The notes beneath the pieces were generated by a model. It was not told the origin of the DNA. It saw only the letters and a program-made list of their open reading frames with translations, and ran no database searches. Positions 34,458 through 43,716 of a DNA stretch of 64,000 bases are shown here, piece after piece; position 1 is the stretch's first letter; each line of letters starts with the position of its first letter. Location: assembly GCF_003259375.1 (NCBI RefSeq), contig NZ_QLLN01000008.1, positions 62,001 through 126,000 on the forward strand. The letters run 5' to 3'. Position numbers and translations under genes: made by a program. The stretch comes from Arenibacter echinorum (GTDB taxonomy: Bacteria; Bacteroidota; Bacteroidia; Flavobacteriales; Flavobacteriaceae).

Positions 34458-35834
34458 TTACTCTTTAAAACCATACTGATCAAAAAGGTAGATTAAACTG
34501 GCCATAGAGGCGGCTCCAAGTTCCAATTCCCGTTTATTTACATGGGCAAAGGTATCATTTGCAGAATGGTGATGGTCAAAATAACGTTGGGAATCAGGTA
34601 TTAGACCTGCCAAAACAATATTGTCATTTTTCAATGGTCCGATATCGGCTTCACTCCCACCTTTTACAAACAGATGTAACAAATAGGGTTCAAACAAGCT
34701 TTTCCAACCCTCCACCTGTTCAAAATTGGTCTCATTGCAATCAAAAGAAAAACCACGAGGTGTAAAACCCCCGGAATCACTTTCAAGGGCAAAAATATGT
34801 TTTTCATTATTTTTGGATGCCTGCTCCGCATAAGTGGTTCCGCCACGAAGTCCGTTTTCCTCGTTCATAAAAAGCACCACCCTTATGGTCCTTTTAGGTC
34901 TATATCCAGTTGCTTTCAGCAACCTCAGCACTTCCATGCTCTGCACACATCCAGCACCATCATCATGTGAACCATCACCCAAATCCCAGGAATCCAAATG
35001 TCCACCCACTACCAAAATTTCATTTGGGTAGGTACTACCTTTAATTTCCCCAATTACATTGTAAGAATCTGCATCTGGCAATATTTTGCAATTTTGTCTA
35101 AAGAAAAAATTTATTTCCGGATTAAGTTTCAAGGTGGCACTTAGCAGTTCGGCACCATTTGTACTTATGGCAGCAGCGGGAATCCTGCTTTCCACAGGGG
35201 TATCTCCATAACTCATAGCACCTGTATGGGGAAAATCGTCCAATCTAAGATTCAAAGATCTTACTATAATTCCTACCGCTCCGTATTTGACCGCTTCGGC
35301 CGCACCTGCATAACGTTGATCCACACTACTGCTATAGGACACAAAAGCATTAATATTGGTTGGGTCCATGGCTTTATTAAAAAATACAATCTTACCTTGA
35401 ATTTTTTCTTTTCCCAATACTTTTAAACCTTCGATCCCCTGTACCTCCACGACCCCAGCTTTTATACCGCCGAGTGGAGTAGCCACAGATCCTCCCAGAG
35501 CACATATTGGAACATTGTTGGTTAATCCGGGATCGCTCTCTATATATGCAAATTCCGGTGTGCCCCTTACCCACTTTGGGACTTTAACTGGCTGAAGCCA
35601 AACGCGGTCCAGTCCCATGGAATCGAGAATTTTTTTTGTGTAATCCACGGCCTTCTGTGCCTGCAAAGATCCTGAAAGTCGTCCTCCTATTTGGTTGGAT
35701 AGATAATTTAACCAAGCATAGCCTTTACCATTGGTGAGAGCTGTTTTGTATATTTCATTAATTTGTTTTTGATCATCGTTCTGTGCTTCAATCTGTGTTG
35801 CAATTAGTAAGAATACCAACAATAAATACCTCAT
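34458..35834 (-). CDS. Exported M28 family metallopeptidase
   Basis: A 458-residue protein with a signal peptide (1-17, ending IEAQ). A PA-like insert (about 115-255) precedes the catalytic part. Zinc ligands are in VVGGHLDSWDLGDGSHDDGAG (His and Asp), NEENGLRGG (catalytic Glu pair), ESDSGGFTP and the late His in FDHHHSANDTF. It is an aminopeptidase or glutamate carboxypeptidase-like enzyme for peptides outside the cytoplasm. It overlaps the PPK2 stop codon (ATGA), so the two are coupled. Confidence 0.92.
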   Translation of the reverse strand: MRYLLLVFLLIATQIEAQNDDQKQINEIYKTALTNGKGYAWLNYLSNQIGGRLSGSLQAQKAVDYTKKILDSMGLDRVWLQPVKVPKWVRGTPEFAYIESDPGLTNNVPICALGGSVATPLGGIKAGVVEVQGIEGLKVLGKEKIQGKIVFFNKAMDPTNINAFVSYSSSVDQRYAGAAEAVKYGAVGIIVRSLNLRLDDFPHTGAMSYGDTPVESRIPAAAISTNGAELLSATLKLNPEINFFFRQNCKILPDADSYNVIGEIKGSTYPNEILVVGGHLDSWDLGDGSHDDGAGCVQSMEVLRLLKATGYRPKRTIRVVLFMNEENGLRGGTTYAEQASKNNEKHIFALESDSGGFTPRGFSFDCNETNFEQVEGWKSLFEPYLLHLFVKGGSEADIGPLKNDNIVLAGLIPDSQRYFDHHHSANDTFAHVNKRELELGAASMASLIYLFDQYGFKE

Positions 35835-36709
35835 TCGTTTTCCAGTTGTTTTTTATATTCTTCTAAATTAGCCTTTATTTTATCATCCAGTTCCGGTTCC
35901 CTTATATCTTTGTATTTTTTTAACTCTTCATGCAAAATACTGGCAACTATTAATCGGGCTGCCTTTTTGTTATCCGAAGGAATAACAAACCAAGGTGCAT
36001 GTGGTTTTGAGGTATTGTTAAGTGCATCCTCATAGCATTTTTGGTATAGATCCCAAATAAGCCTTTCTTTTAAATCGCTTGGGGAAAACTTCCAATTTTT
36101 CTTCCTTAAATCCAACCTGCGCAATAATCGTTGTCGCTGCTCTTCTTTGGACAAATGCAGAAAGAATTTAAATATGATAGTCCCATTTTCTGCAATATGT
36201 CGTTCAAAATTATTTATTTGTTCGAAGCGTTTGTCCCAAAAACTTTGATCTATGTCATCTAAACTATGGATCCCAGGAATATGTTCGTTCAATATGTATT
36301 CTGGATGTACCCTGGTCACCAAAACATTCTCATAATGTGTTCGGTTAAAAACCCCAAATTTTCCCTTTGCAGGTAAGGCAATATAGTGCCGCCAAATATA
36401 ATCGTGCTTTAATTCCAGTTCTGTTGGCACCTTAAAACTATGGACCACCACTCCCCTAGCGTTAAAATCTTTGAATACTTCCCTGATCAAGCTATCCTTC
36501 CCGGCAGTATCGGTTCCCTGCAAGCAGATTAAAACGCTGTATTTGGCATGGGCATACATGGTATCCTGAAACTCCCCCAGCTCTATCCTTACACTCTCCA
36601 GCGCTTTCCTTAATTTTTTATCAGAAGACTCCAAATCTTCCCTCGTATTGAGATCTGACAATTTAATTTCACTATCAACCTTATAGGTCGCTGCTTCTAT
36701 GTTCTTCAT
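35831..36709 (-). CDS. Polyphosphate kinase 2 family protein
   Basis: A 292-residue kinase. Walker A GTDTAGKD lies at 65-72; the PPK2 hallmarks VVVHSFKVPTELELKHDYIWRHY, GKFGVFNRTHYENVLVTRVHPE and the lid RLLRRLDLRKKNWKFS follow (each cited as a motif region). PPK2 enzymes use polyphosphate to phosphorylate nucleotides. Subclass (AMP, ADP or both) is not clear by eye. It is the first gene of a pair with the M28 peptidase. Confidence 0.93.
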   Translation of the reverse strand: MKNIEAATYKVDSEIKLSDLNTREDLESSDKKLRKALESVRIELGEFQDTMYAHAKYSVLICLQGTDTAGKDSLIREVFKDFNARGVVVHSFKVPTELELKHDYIWRHYIALPAKGKFGVFNRTHYENVLVTRVHPEYILNEHIPGIHSLDDIDQSFWDKRFEQINNFERHIAENGTIIFKFFLHLSKEEQRQRLLRRLDLRKKNWKFSPSDLKERLIWDLYQKCYEDALNNTSKPHAPWFVIPSDNKKAARLIVASILHEELKKYKDIREPELDDKIKANLEEYKKQLENE

Positions 36710-37122
36710 GAATTAGTTTTAGTGCCCCATTGTTGAGCAATTAAAAACAAAAAATATATGAAATTTTTCATATTACCTAAAAGTTAGGGACAGAATCCCC
36801 TAAGCCACGGGATTTATGCAATAATTGTTAATTAATATGTAGTCTCCTAAGCCATATGACCCTTGTAGGCCATTAGATCTTAACTGAGATAAGGAATTGC
36901 CTTACCTTTCCAAAAAGAGATAGAATCTCTTGTGGAACTTTATCGATCATTTACATGGAAACCCAGAGCAAAAAATAACCATATATCCATGGAAAGTTTC
37001 AGTTGGTCTAAAAAAATGGTCAATATCTGTACTTCATCGAAAAAATCATGAAAAAACAAAGTCGTAAGATTACCTTTACAAGGTTATATTTCCCAGTATA
37101 ACAATAAACTAAAACCTACTTT
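36710..37122. other. Gap without a supported gene
   Basis: A small palindrome TATGAAATTTTTCATA lies near 36757. CCTAAGCCA occurs twice about 60 bases apart (36799 and 36848 region). Short frames here are not convincing. TACCTTTA near 37070 could be a weak -7 box for the gene at 37123. Confidence 0.35.
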
Positions 37123-37812
37123 ATGAGACTTTCCGTTATAGCTGTTTGTTCTTTGGCGTTGTTTATTTTTTCATCTTTTAAGAGTAACAAAGCCTGTGAA
37201 TATGCCGGTTCCAATATTGGCTACATCCAATCACAAACTGAAAAGGCAATAGCCACCGAGGACATTAACATGTCCAAATATTTCGCCTATAAAGCGTTGA
37301 ATGCCATAGTGAAATCCAAGTCGCAATTAGAGGATTGTGGCTGTGAGCATGCTATGGAACTTATAGATGAAAGTTCTGTTAACTTAACCAACGCTACCAG
37401 AGCTACCTCCCTGCCAAGTGTCAAAATATTACTAAAAAAAGCTTTGGACAACGCTTTGGGAAGTATGGAAGCCTTGGACGAACACGACTCCCATGATAGC
37501 CGGTACAATAATGATGTTCTGGCCATGAATACCAAGACTTCCATAGCTGAAAAAGAATCACACAAACCGCTGGATAAAAATACCCTTGAAATAAAAGTGG
37601 ATATTGCTTTGGAAAAGTTCAAAGAATCTTTGGACAAGGTGGTAGAGTCTGTGGACTGTAAAGAAGCAACAGCATTTGCACAAAACGTTTACAATATTTG
37701 TGAACAGCAACTTATGAAGCCTAATCTTTCCGAAGGCAAAAAGTATTATAACTTAAAAACCAAGGAAATTGCTGCCAACGCCCTTAAAAAGTTGAATGGC
37801 TGCAAGAACTAA
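37123..37812 (+). CDS. Exported protein of unknown function, helical
   Basis: A 229-residue protein with a signal peptide (1-25). The mature part has two similar helical halves. The first contains QTEKAIATEDINMSKYFAYKALNAI and a Cys-x-Cys (DCGCEHAMELIDESSVNL); the second has ALEKFKESLDKVVESVDCKEA. Cysteines are few and spaced for one or two disulfides. I do not recognise a family. It stands alone, convergent with the response regulator gene. Confidence 0.75.
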   Translation: MRLSVIAVCSLALFIFSSFKSNKACEYAGSNIGYIQSQTEKAIATEDINMSKYFAYKALNAIVKSKSQLEDCGCEHAMELIDESSVNLTNATRATSLPSVKILLKKALDNALGSMEALDEHDSHDSRYNNDVLAMNTKTSIAEKESHKPLDKNTLEIKVDIALEKFKESLDKVVESVDCKEATAFAQNVYNICEQQLMKPNLSEGKKYYNLKTKEIAANALKKLNGCKN

Positions 37813-37964
37813 GAATTAGTGCTGGAAAATAAAACAGGCGGGGATTAGTTCCCAGGGGGCTAATTCTCCAAAAACATTATTCGAGCTGTGTATTTGCGTA
37901 TCCCTAATTTTCACATTTATCCATGGACTGCCATTTAGCCCTACACCGTTATAACCTATGATGC

Positions 37965-39128
37965 TTATTTACTTGCAAAAGATTTTACATCTTCCTCGGT
38001 AACTTCAGTGCCCCCAAGTATTATAAGACGTTCTACAACATTTCTCAACTCCCTAATATTTCCTGTCCAATCATACCCCTTTAATAAGGCAATGGCCTTT
38101 GCCGAAAAAGTTTTGGGAGCACTTCCTTGCTCGGCCGCTATTTTTTCGGAAAAATGCTTTATGAGCAATGGAATATCATCTCTTCTATCGTTTAAGGAAG
38201 GAACCTTAATCAGAATTACGGCCAACCTATGGTATAGATCTTCACGGAACCTTCCATTTTCTATTTCCTTTTTTAGGTCCTTGTTGGTTGCGGCCACTAC
38301 CCTGACATCTACTTTGATATCCTTATCCGATCCAACCCTGCTTATTTTATTTTCCTGAAGAGCCCTAAGCACTTTTGCTTGGGCAGAGAGGCTCATATCC
38401 CCTATTTCGTCCAAAAATATGGTACCACTATTGGCCGCCTCAAATTTACCGGCCCTATCCTTTACAGCTGACGTAAAAGCACCCTTAACGTGTCCAAAAA
38501 GTTCACTTTCAATTAATTCGGAAGGGATTGCCGCACAGTTGACCTCAATCATTGGATTGGCATTTCGCTCGCTTTTTTCATGTATCCAATGGGCCACAAG
38601 TTCCTTGCCGGTACCATTGGAACCCGTAATAAGGACCCTGGCATCGGTAGGGGCCACCTTCTCAATCATTTCCTTGATTACTGAGATTTCCTTACTTTCC
38701 CCGATCATTTCATAGTTCTTACTTACTTTTTTCTTTAAGATCTTGTTTTCTACCACCAAATCCTTCCTATCCAAGGCATTTCGCACCGTAGTCAACAACC
38801 TGTTCAGATCAGGGGGTTTGGAAATATAATCGAAGGCCCCTTGTCTCATGGTATTCACGGCCGTATCCAGGTCTCCGTGCCCGGAAATCATAATAAAGGG
38901 AATTTCAGGCTTTATTTTTCTTGCTGCTACCAATACCTCCACCCCGTCCATCTTGGGCATCTTTATATCACATAGCACAAGATCAAAATCATCTTTTTTT
39001 ATTGTTTCCAATCCCACCAACCCATCTTCGGCCTCCTCTACTTTATAATCTTCATTTTCTTCTGAAAGAATTTTCACCAAAACCCTTCTAATGGCCGATT
39101 CATCCTCTATAACTAGTATTCTAGACAT
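37965..39128 (-). CDS. NtrC-type response regulator without a DNA-binding domain
   Basis: A 387-residue protein. The receiver has Asp54 (LVLCDIKMP) and Lys104. The AAA+ domain has Walker A GSNGTGKE (169-176) and Walker B GTIFLDEIG (235-243). The sigma-54 loop reads GAFTSA (216-221) instead of GAFTGA. The protein ends at VKSFASK just after the AAA+ lid, so the Fis-type helix-turn-helix (60-80 residues) is absent. It may act on sigma-54 from solution, as FlgR-type regulators do. It is the last gene of the ABC/MscS group; its kinase is not in the window. Confidence 0.9.
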   Translation of the reverse strand: MSRILVIEDESAIRRVLVKILSEENEDYKVEEAEDGLVGLETIKKDDFDLVLCDIKMPKMDGVEVLVAARKIKPEIPFIMISGHGDLDTAVNTMRQGAFDYISKPPDLNRLLTTVRNALDRKDLVVENKILKKKVSKNYEMIGESKEISVIKEMIEKVAPTDARVLITGSNGTGKELVAHWIHEKSERNANPMIEVNCAAIPSELIESELFGHVKGAFTSAVKDRAGKFEAANSGTIFLDEIGDMSLSAQAKVLRALQENKISRVGSDKDIKVDVRVVAATNKDLKKEIENGRFREDLYHRLAVILIKVPSLNDRRDDIPLLIKHFSEKIAAEQGSAPKTFSAKAIALLKGYDWTGNIRELRNVVERLIILGGTEVTEEDVKSFASK

Positions 39129-39139
39129 AATTAAGTATT

Positions 39140-40018
39140 TTAAATTCCAATTCTAAAACCTGTTCTAAAATAGAAACTAGGTTGATCGTTCAATGTAAAT
39201 ATATCTTCTCGCTCATCATTTCTCAACACCCCTGCCTGAAACAAGGTGTGGCCGGCGTAACCATAAAAGAAAATATTTTTGGCCACTGCATATTGGTATC
39301 CCAATGTAAACAAAGCTACCGAGGTGGAAATGGAAGAGGCAACACCAGAATCCGAGCTAATGACCGTATTCTGTAAATTAACGTAATATCCATCCAAAAT
39401 AAACTCCGTTTGTAACATATGATTTTCGTTAAAAAAGTACTTCATACCACTTTTGGGAGCCCCTACCACATAGGCCCAATTGGGATGAAATCTCTTTTCA
39501 AAATAGACTAAGGGCAAGGGCACTCTAACGGCCACAGTTGAGTTATAGGCTATTCCCAATACCAAACGCGTTGGTTTCTCTATTTTTGGTCTATCCCGAA
39601 GCGCCCCTACCGTCACGTTTACGGAGACATCCCCTTGACCAATATCGTTGGTCAATGTGGACGACAAACGAGGTGTTACGACCCCAACAAAGCGCCAATC
39701 TTGATTGTATTGCAATATGTAGGCCATATTTATATCGGCCACATGAAATGTTTCAGTAATTAAATCGTCATAAGGTGTTCTACGGTTTAAGTCGTATTCA
39801 ATGCGATTGTATTCACCCCCTACAATAATATTGTCATTCTTCCCCACTTTAATTGGCATGTTGGCCACCAATTTAATTCTGGATAATTTTGCTTCAGCCG
39901 TATTTCTGGGCATTAGCATATACTCTAACCTAAAAATATCCGGTGTTTGGGCAATACAGAAATTGATCGACAAAAGGAATCCCAAAATGAATTTCCTAGC
40001 TTTTATTCTAATTCCCAT
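39140..40018 (-). CDS. Outer-membrane beta-barrel protein, DUF6268-like
   Basis: A 292-residue protein. I choose the ATG at 40018, which begins a good signal peptide (MGIRIKARKFILGFLLSINF), over an earlier start that adds a non-signal extension. Alternating hydrophobic and polar strands fill the rest, and the last residues (FYFRTGFRIGI) end in an aromatic strand as outer-membrane barrels do. The start overlaps the MscS stop by 11 bases. Confidence 0.75.
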   Translation of the reverse strand: MGIRIKARKFILGFLLSINFCIAQTPDIFRLEYMLMPRNTAEAKLSRIKLVANMPIKVGKNDNIIVGGEYNRIEYDLNRRTPYDDLITETFHVADINMAYILQYNQDWRFVGVVTPRLSSTLTNDIGQGDVSVNVTVGALRDRPKIEKPTRLVLGIAYNSTVAVRVPLPLVYFEKRFHPNWAYVVGAPKSGMKYFFNENHMLQTEFILDGYYVNLQNTVISSDSGVASSISTSVALFTLGYQYAVAKNIFFYGYAGHTLFQAGVLRNDEREDIFTLNDQPSFYFRTGFRIGI

Positions 40019-40904
40019 TACCAATATCCTTTTTTTCGACCTGCATGGTTTGAATTGGACGGGATTGAAATACATGAACGTCCCTTTGAGGAAATGGAAT
40101 ACTTATATTGTGTTCCCTAAATTTAGCATCAATAATATACCGCATAGCACTTTTAATTTTTGGATCTCCATAACTGTCATTGATGAAAAAATTGATGGAA
40201 AATAACAAAGCAGAATCCCCAAAATCTTCAAAAAGTACAAATGGCTTGGGATTTTTTAAGACCCCTTTCTGTTCACTAGCGATATTTTCCAAAATTTTAG
40301 TCACCAAAACAACATCGCTTCCATAGGCCACTCCAACCTTAACGCTCTCTCTAGTACTTTTATGATTTTGGGTATAATTATAAATACTATCCGTTAAAAA
40401 TTGATGGTTGGGAATTATGATCACCTTGTCATCCCTTGTAAGTGCCCTAGTAGTCCTTAATCGTATTTCAAAAACCTGTCCTACTTTTTGATTTACCTCT
40501 ACAATATCCCCTACGCGCAAGGACTGATCCATAATAATCAGAATACCGGAGATGATGTCTTGGAACAAATATTGAAGGGCAAATCCCAAACCTACAAACA
40601 GTGCAGCCGACGCGGTCAACAAGACGGTGAGATTGACCCCGGAGGTGTGTAGGATAACCAATACCACCAAAATGTAGAACAAGTATCTTAAAAATCCAAA
40701 TACACTGATGAATTTATTCTTGTCCTCCTCGGGCAACTTTGCAGTAACCAATCTGTGAAACAGTTTTAGGGCAAAGTTAACTAGGACCAAAGAAATAATA
40801 ACGGTTAAAAAGGTAGCTGCAGTTATATCCACCTTGTCACCATTCCAAATTTTGTAGGCGAGAAATTCATCCAAACCATTTAAAATACTCTTTATTTCTT
40901 CCAT
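40008..40904 (-). CDS. MscS family mechanosensitive ion channel
   Basis: A 298-residue membrane protein. Three or so spans are followed by the MscS pore and beta domain: ALFVGLGFALQYLFQDIISGILI, then VGDIVEVNQKVGQVFEIRLRTTRALTRDD and IIPNHQFL. It opens under membrane tension. It sits two bases from the ABC permease stop and overlaps the barrel protein gene, so they form one operon. Confidence 0.92.
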   Translation of the reverse strand: MEEIKSILNGLDEFLAYKIWNGDKVDITAATFLTVIISLVLVNFALKLFHRLVTAKLPEEDKNKFISVFGFLRYLFYILVVLVILHTSGVNLTVLLTASAALFVGLGFALQYLFQDIISGILIIMDQSLRVGDIVEVNQKVGQVFEIRLRTTRALTRDDKVIIIPNHQFLTDSIYNYTQNHKSTRESVKVGVAYGSDVVLVTKILENIASEQKGVLKNPKPFVLFEDFGDSALLFSINFFINDSYGDPKIKSAMRYIIDAKFREHNISIPFPQRDVHVFQSRPIQTMQVEKKDIGNGN

Positions 40905-40905
40905 A

Positions 40906-42243
40906 CTAATATTTCAGCCATTTAAGCAAATCCTTATAAGAAGGTTTTTTTCCGTACATCAATATCCCTACCCTATATATTTTGGCCGCCAACCATACAA
41001 TACCGATAAAAGTGATAATTAATAAAAGAATTGATACCACAACCTCCCAAATAGGCACACCACCTTCCCCGATACCTCCCGGTAGTCGCATGAGCATTAC
41101 AATAGGTGATGTTAATGGAAATAACGAGAATCCTACAGCAATAGGACCATGAGGATTATTAAAGACCGAAAAGAAGCCTACATAAATGGCCAACATTAAC
41201 GGTAATATTATAGGAAAAATAAACTGTTGTGTATCTGTTTCATTGTCCACCGCGGCCCCTATTGCTGCATATATTGAGCTATATATTAGGTAGCCCAGGA
41301 CAAAATAGATCACAAAAAAACAAATAAGCATTATCCAAGGAATCCTAAAAAGTTCGTTCGCATATAATTGCATGGCAGAATCGGATGCTGCCACATAGGC
41401 AGCCCCCCCGATCAAGCCAGGTGCATTATTTGCACCGGAATTAATGGCTGATGGATCTATGTCAAAAACCAGAATCAATACACCAAACATTAAAAAAGCC
41501 GAAATAATCCAAATAGCGAACTGGGTAACTCCGGCCAAGGAGGTACCGATAATTTTTCCCAGCATAAGCTGAAAAGGTTTTACCGAAGAGATGATAACTT
41601 CTATTATCCTGGTTGTTTTTTCCTCTATTACGCTACGCATAACAAATCCACCATAAATAATGATGAACATCATAATCAGGTATCCGAATGCCCCGCCTAT
41701 AAACGCCTTTATTTCGGTTATTCCTTTCAGGTTCTGTTCCCCCGTAAATGTTGCAGTTTTAATTTCAAAATTATTGCCCACACTCTCAAAATCGGATACT
41801 GAAACCCCTAATTCCTGTAATCGTTGCATGCGCAAACGGTCTTCGAAGACATTTTCCAAATTATCCAATAGAGACGAACCCGGAGCGTCCTTGCTATAAA
41901 AGAAAGATCTGCTTGCCACTTGTTCCAAGTCTTGTTCGTTGGGGATGTAAAGCAGGCCATAAAATCCCATTTTTTGGATAGTGTCCTTGGCAGCCTGTAA
42001 GTCAATATCCTTAAACTTGACAAAGGAAGTGCTTTCCGTTCCCTGAAAATCTGTGGAAAAATAATTGCTCTCATTTAATATTCCAATAGTCCTTACTTCG
42101 TTATCGTTGATCTTGGTCAGATAAACAATAAGCACTACCATTCCCACCATGAGGATCGGACTCAAGAAAGTCATTACCACAAATGATTTATTTCTAACTT
42201 TTGCTAAATATTCGCGTTTAATGATCAGCGATAACTTACCCAT
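40906..42243 (-). CDS. ABC-2 type transporter permease (NatB/YhaP-like)
   Basis: A 445-residue membrane protein. One span near the N-terminus (SFVVMTFLSPILMVGMVVLI) is followed by a 150-residue outer loop and a cluster of five or six spans, with the ABC-2 segment MRSVIEEKTTRIIEVIISSVKPFQLMLGKI. It forms an exporter with the ATPase at 42249 (gap 5 bases). NatAB exports sodium in Bacillus; the substrate here is unproven. Confidence 0.92.
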   Translation of the reverse strand: MGKLSLIIKREYLAKVRNKSFVVMTFLSPILMVGMVVLIVYLTKINDNEVRTIGILNESNYFSTDFQGTESTSFVKFKDIDLQAAKDTIQKMGFYGLLYIPNEQDLEQVASRSFFYSKDAPGSSLLDNLENVFEDRLRMQRLQELGVSVSDFESVGNNFEIKTATFTGEQNLKGITEIKAFIGGAFGYLIMMFIIIYGGFVMRSVIEEKTTRIIEVIISSVKPFQLMLGKIIGTSLAGVTQFAIWIISAFLMFGVLILVFDIDPSAINSGANNAPGLIGGAAYVAASDSAMQLYANELFRIPWIMLICFFVIYFVLGYLIYSSIYAAIGAAVDNETDTQQFIFPIILPLMLAIYVGFFSVFNNPHGPIAVGFSLFPLTSPIVMLMRLPGGIGEGGVPIWEVVVSILLLIITFIGIVWLAAKIYRVGILMYGKKPSYKDLLKWLKY

Positions 42244-42248
42244 GAATA

Positions 42249-43172
42249 TTATTTGGATTGAACGGTTCTAATAAATATGTCGTTAGCCGACGGAATTGTC
42301 TCCATGAATTTATTGACATTTGCCTTGCCCGACAAATGGGATAGAAAGGGACCAGTATCATCAGAGGGCAATTGCACAGTAAAATTTAGTTGCAATCCCT
42401 CATCTACATATTCCGAAGATAGAATCTGAAATTTATCCTTTAGGTCCTCCAAGAGTCCGTTGGAACTTTGCACACCTAGCCCTACCTTATAAATATTATT
42501 TTTATACGCTTTTTTAATATCGCTAAGTTTCCCATCCAATATTTTTTCCGACTTATGCACCAAAGCAATATATTCACATAGCTCCTCAACGGATTCCATT
42601 CGGTGTGTAGAAAAAATTATGGTCGTTCCCTTGTCCCTTAATTGAAGGATTTCATCCTTAATAAGGTTGGCATTTATAGGATCAAAACCGCTAAAGGGCT
42701 CATCAAAGATCAGAAGCTTTGGCTCGTGCAAAACAGTAACAATAAATTGTATTTTTTGAGCCATCCCTTTAGAAAGTTCCTGTATTTTCTTGTTCCACCA
42801 ATCCCCAATCTCCAATCTATCGAACCAATATTTTAACCTGATTTTGGCATCGGATTTTGACAGTCCTTTTAACTGGGCAAGATATAGAGCCTGCTCCCCC
42901 ACTTTCATACTTTTATAAAGTCCCCTTTCCTCTGGCAAATATCCAATCATAGAAATATGTTGGGCCTGCAAAGGCTTACCATCAAAGAAAATTGTCCCTT
43001 GATCCGGATAGATTATTTGATTAATTATCCGTATTAATGTGGTTTTCCCGGCTCCGTTGGGTCCAAGTAGACCGTAGATGCTATTTTCGGGAATTTCCAA
43101 TGAAACTTTGTTGAGAGCTATATGGCTACCAAACTGCTTGGAAACCTCATTAGCGACCAATATATTATTCAT
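42249..43172 (-). CDS. ABC transporter ATP-binding protein (NatA-like)
   Basis: A 307-residue ATPase. Walker A GPNGAGKTTL, Q loop YLPEERGLY, signature LSKGMAQK (a common variant of LSGGQ in this subgroup), Walker B LLIFDEPFSGFDP and H loop FSTHR are in order. The C-terminal 90 residues are a regulatory domain. A -7 box TATCTTTG lies at 43187-43194 on the minus strand and a perfect palindrome at 43257-43274. Confidence 0.93.
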   Translation of the reverse strand: MNNILVANEVSKQFGSHIALNKVSLEIPENSIYGLLGPNGAGKTTLIRIINQIIYPDQGTIFFDGKPLQAQHISMIGYLPEERGLYKSMKVGEQALYLAQLKGLSKSDAKIRLKYWFDRLEIGDWWNKKIQELSKGMAQKIQFIVTVLHEPKLLIFDEPFSGFDPINANLIKDEILQLRDKGTTIIFSTHRMESVEELCEYIALVHKSEKILDGKLSDIKKAYKNNIYKVGLGVQSSNGLLEDLKDKFQILSSEYVDEGLQLNFTVQLPSDDTGPFLSHLSGKANVNKFMETIPSANDIFIRTVQSK

Positions 43173-43186
43173 GCATGCAATTTCCC

Positions 43187-43274
43187 CAAAGATATATAAT
43201 TGCTATTTAAGAGATAGGCCGGAAAATTATTAATTATACTTTTTCACATAATTTAACTTCGATAATTATCGAAG
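43187..43274 (-). promoter_or_regulatory. Promoter region of the ABC/MscS operon with an 18-bp palindrome
   Basis: On the minus strand TATCTTTG (43187-43194) fits the -7 consensus. About 65 bases upstream of it, 43257-43274 is a perfect palindrome with half-site CTTCGATAA. It could be an operator or an activator site; the binding protein is unknown. Confidence 0.5.
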
Positions 43275-43395
43275 GTCAAGTCCGCTATAAAATTCCGAAA
43301 TTAGCTATACCAAAAAACGAAGAAAACGGAAGTAACCAAAAAACGCCATGCACTTCCCTTCATTTCTATATCTATACCATCAACCTTACTCATTA

Positions 43396-43575
43396 CGCTC
43401 CTTCGGAGCTGGAGGACATTCCCGCAAAGAGATCCCGCCAAAAGGCGGGATTAGTTCAACGAACCATGTTCTTGGCGTTCATTTGGAACTAGGGGACATT
43501 CCAAGTAATAGATCCCGCCAAAAGGCGGGATTAGTTCAACCAGCTATATTCAATGCGCTCCTTTGGAGCTTTTGA
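43396..43575. repeat. 80-bp tandem repeat, two full copies and a partial third, with conserved hairpins
   Basis: Copies begin at 43396, 43476 and 43556, an exact 80-base period. Each full copy has a small hairpin (GCTCC/GGAGC type) and a stronger one, GATCCCGCC-AAAA-GGCGGGAT. In copy two the first hairpin reads GTTC/GAAC: a C-G pair became T-A on both sides, which suggests the stem is maintained. It lies in a 540-base gap with no gene. It may be REP-like DNA or a structured RNA. Confidence 0.7.
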
Positions 43576-43590
43576 AGATAGGGTTTCACT

Positions 43591-43627
43591 AAAAAACAAA
43601 ACCCACCCTCAACGAATCAAGGATGGG
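43591..43627 (-). terminator. Intrinsic terminator after dnaJ
   Basis: On the minus strand CCCATCCT and AGGGTGGG pair (one G-T wobble), followed by TTTTGTTTTTT. It lies 90 bases after the dnaJ stop. Confidence 0.75.
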
Positions 43628-43716
43628 AAAAAAAATTGCTATGAAAAAGAAAATAATATTGGTTTCCCAATATTATCTCAAATATACGTTTTTTATTTAA
43701 AACGGTAAACCCTCTT

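Noticed and set aside
43348..43575. 75-codon frame across the 80-bp repeat
   Set aside because: The two repeat copies fall in different frames (80 is not a multiple of 3), so the peptide does not repeat; hairpins explain the conservation better.
43396..43575. CRISPR array
   Set aside because: The unit is an 80-bp tandem repeat with similar sequence throughout, not short repeats with unique spacers, and no cas gene is near.
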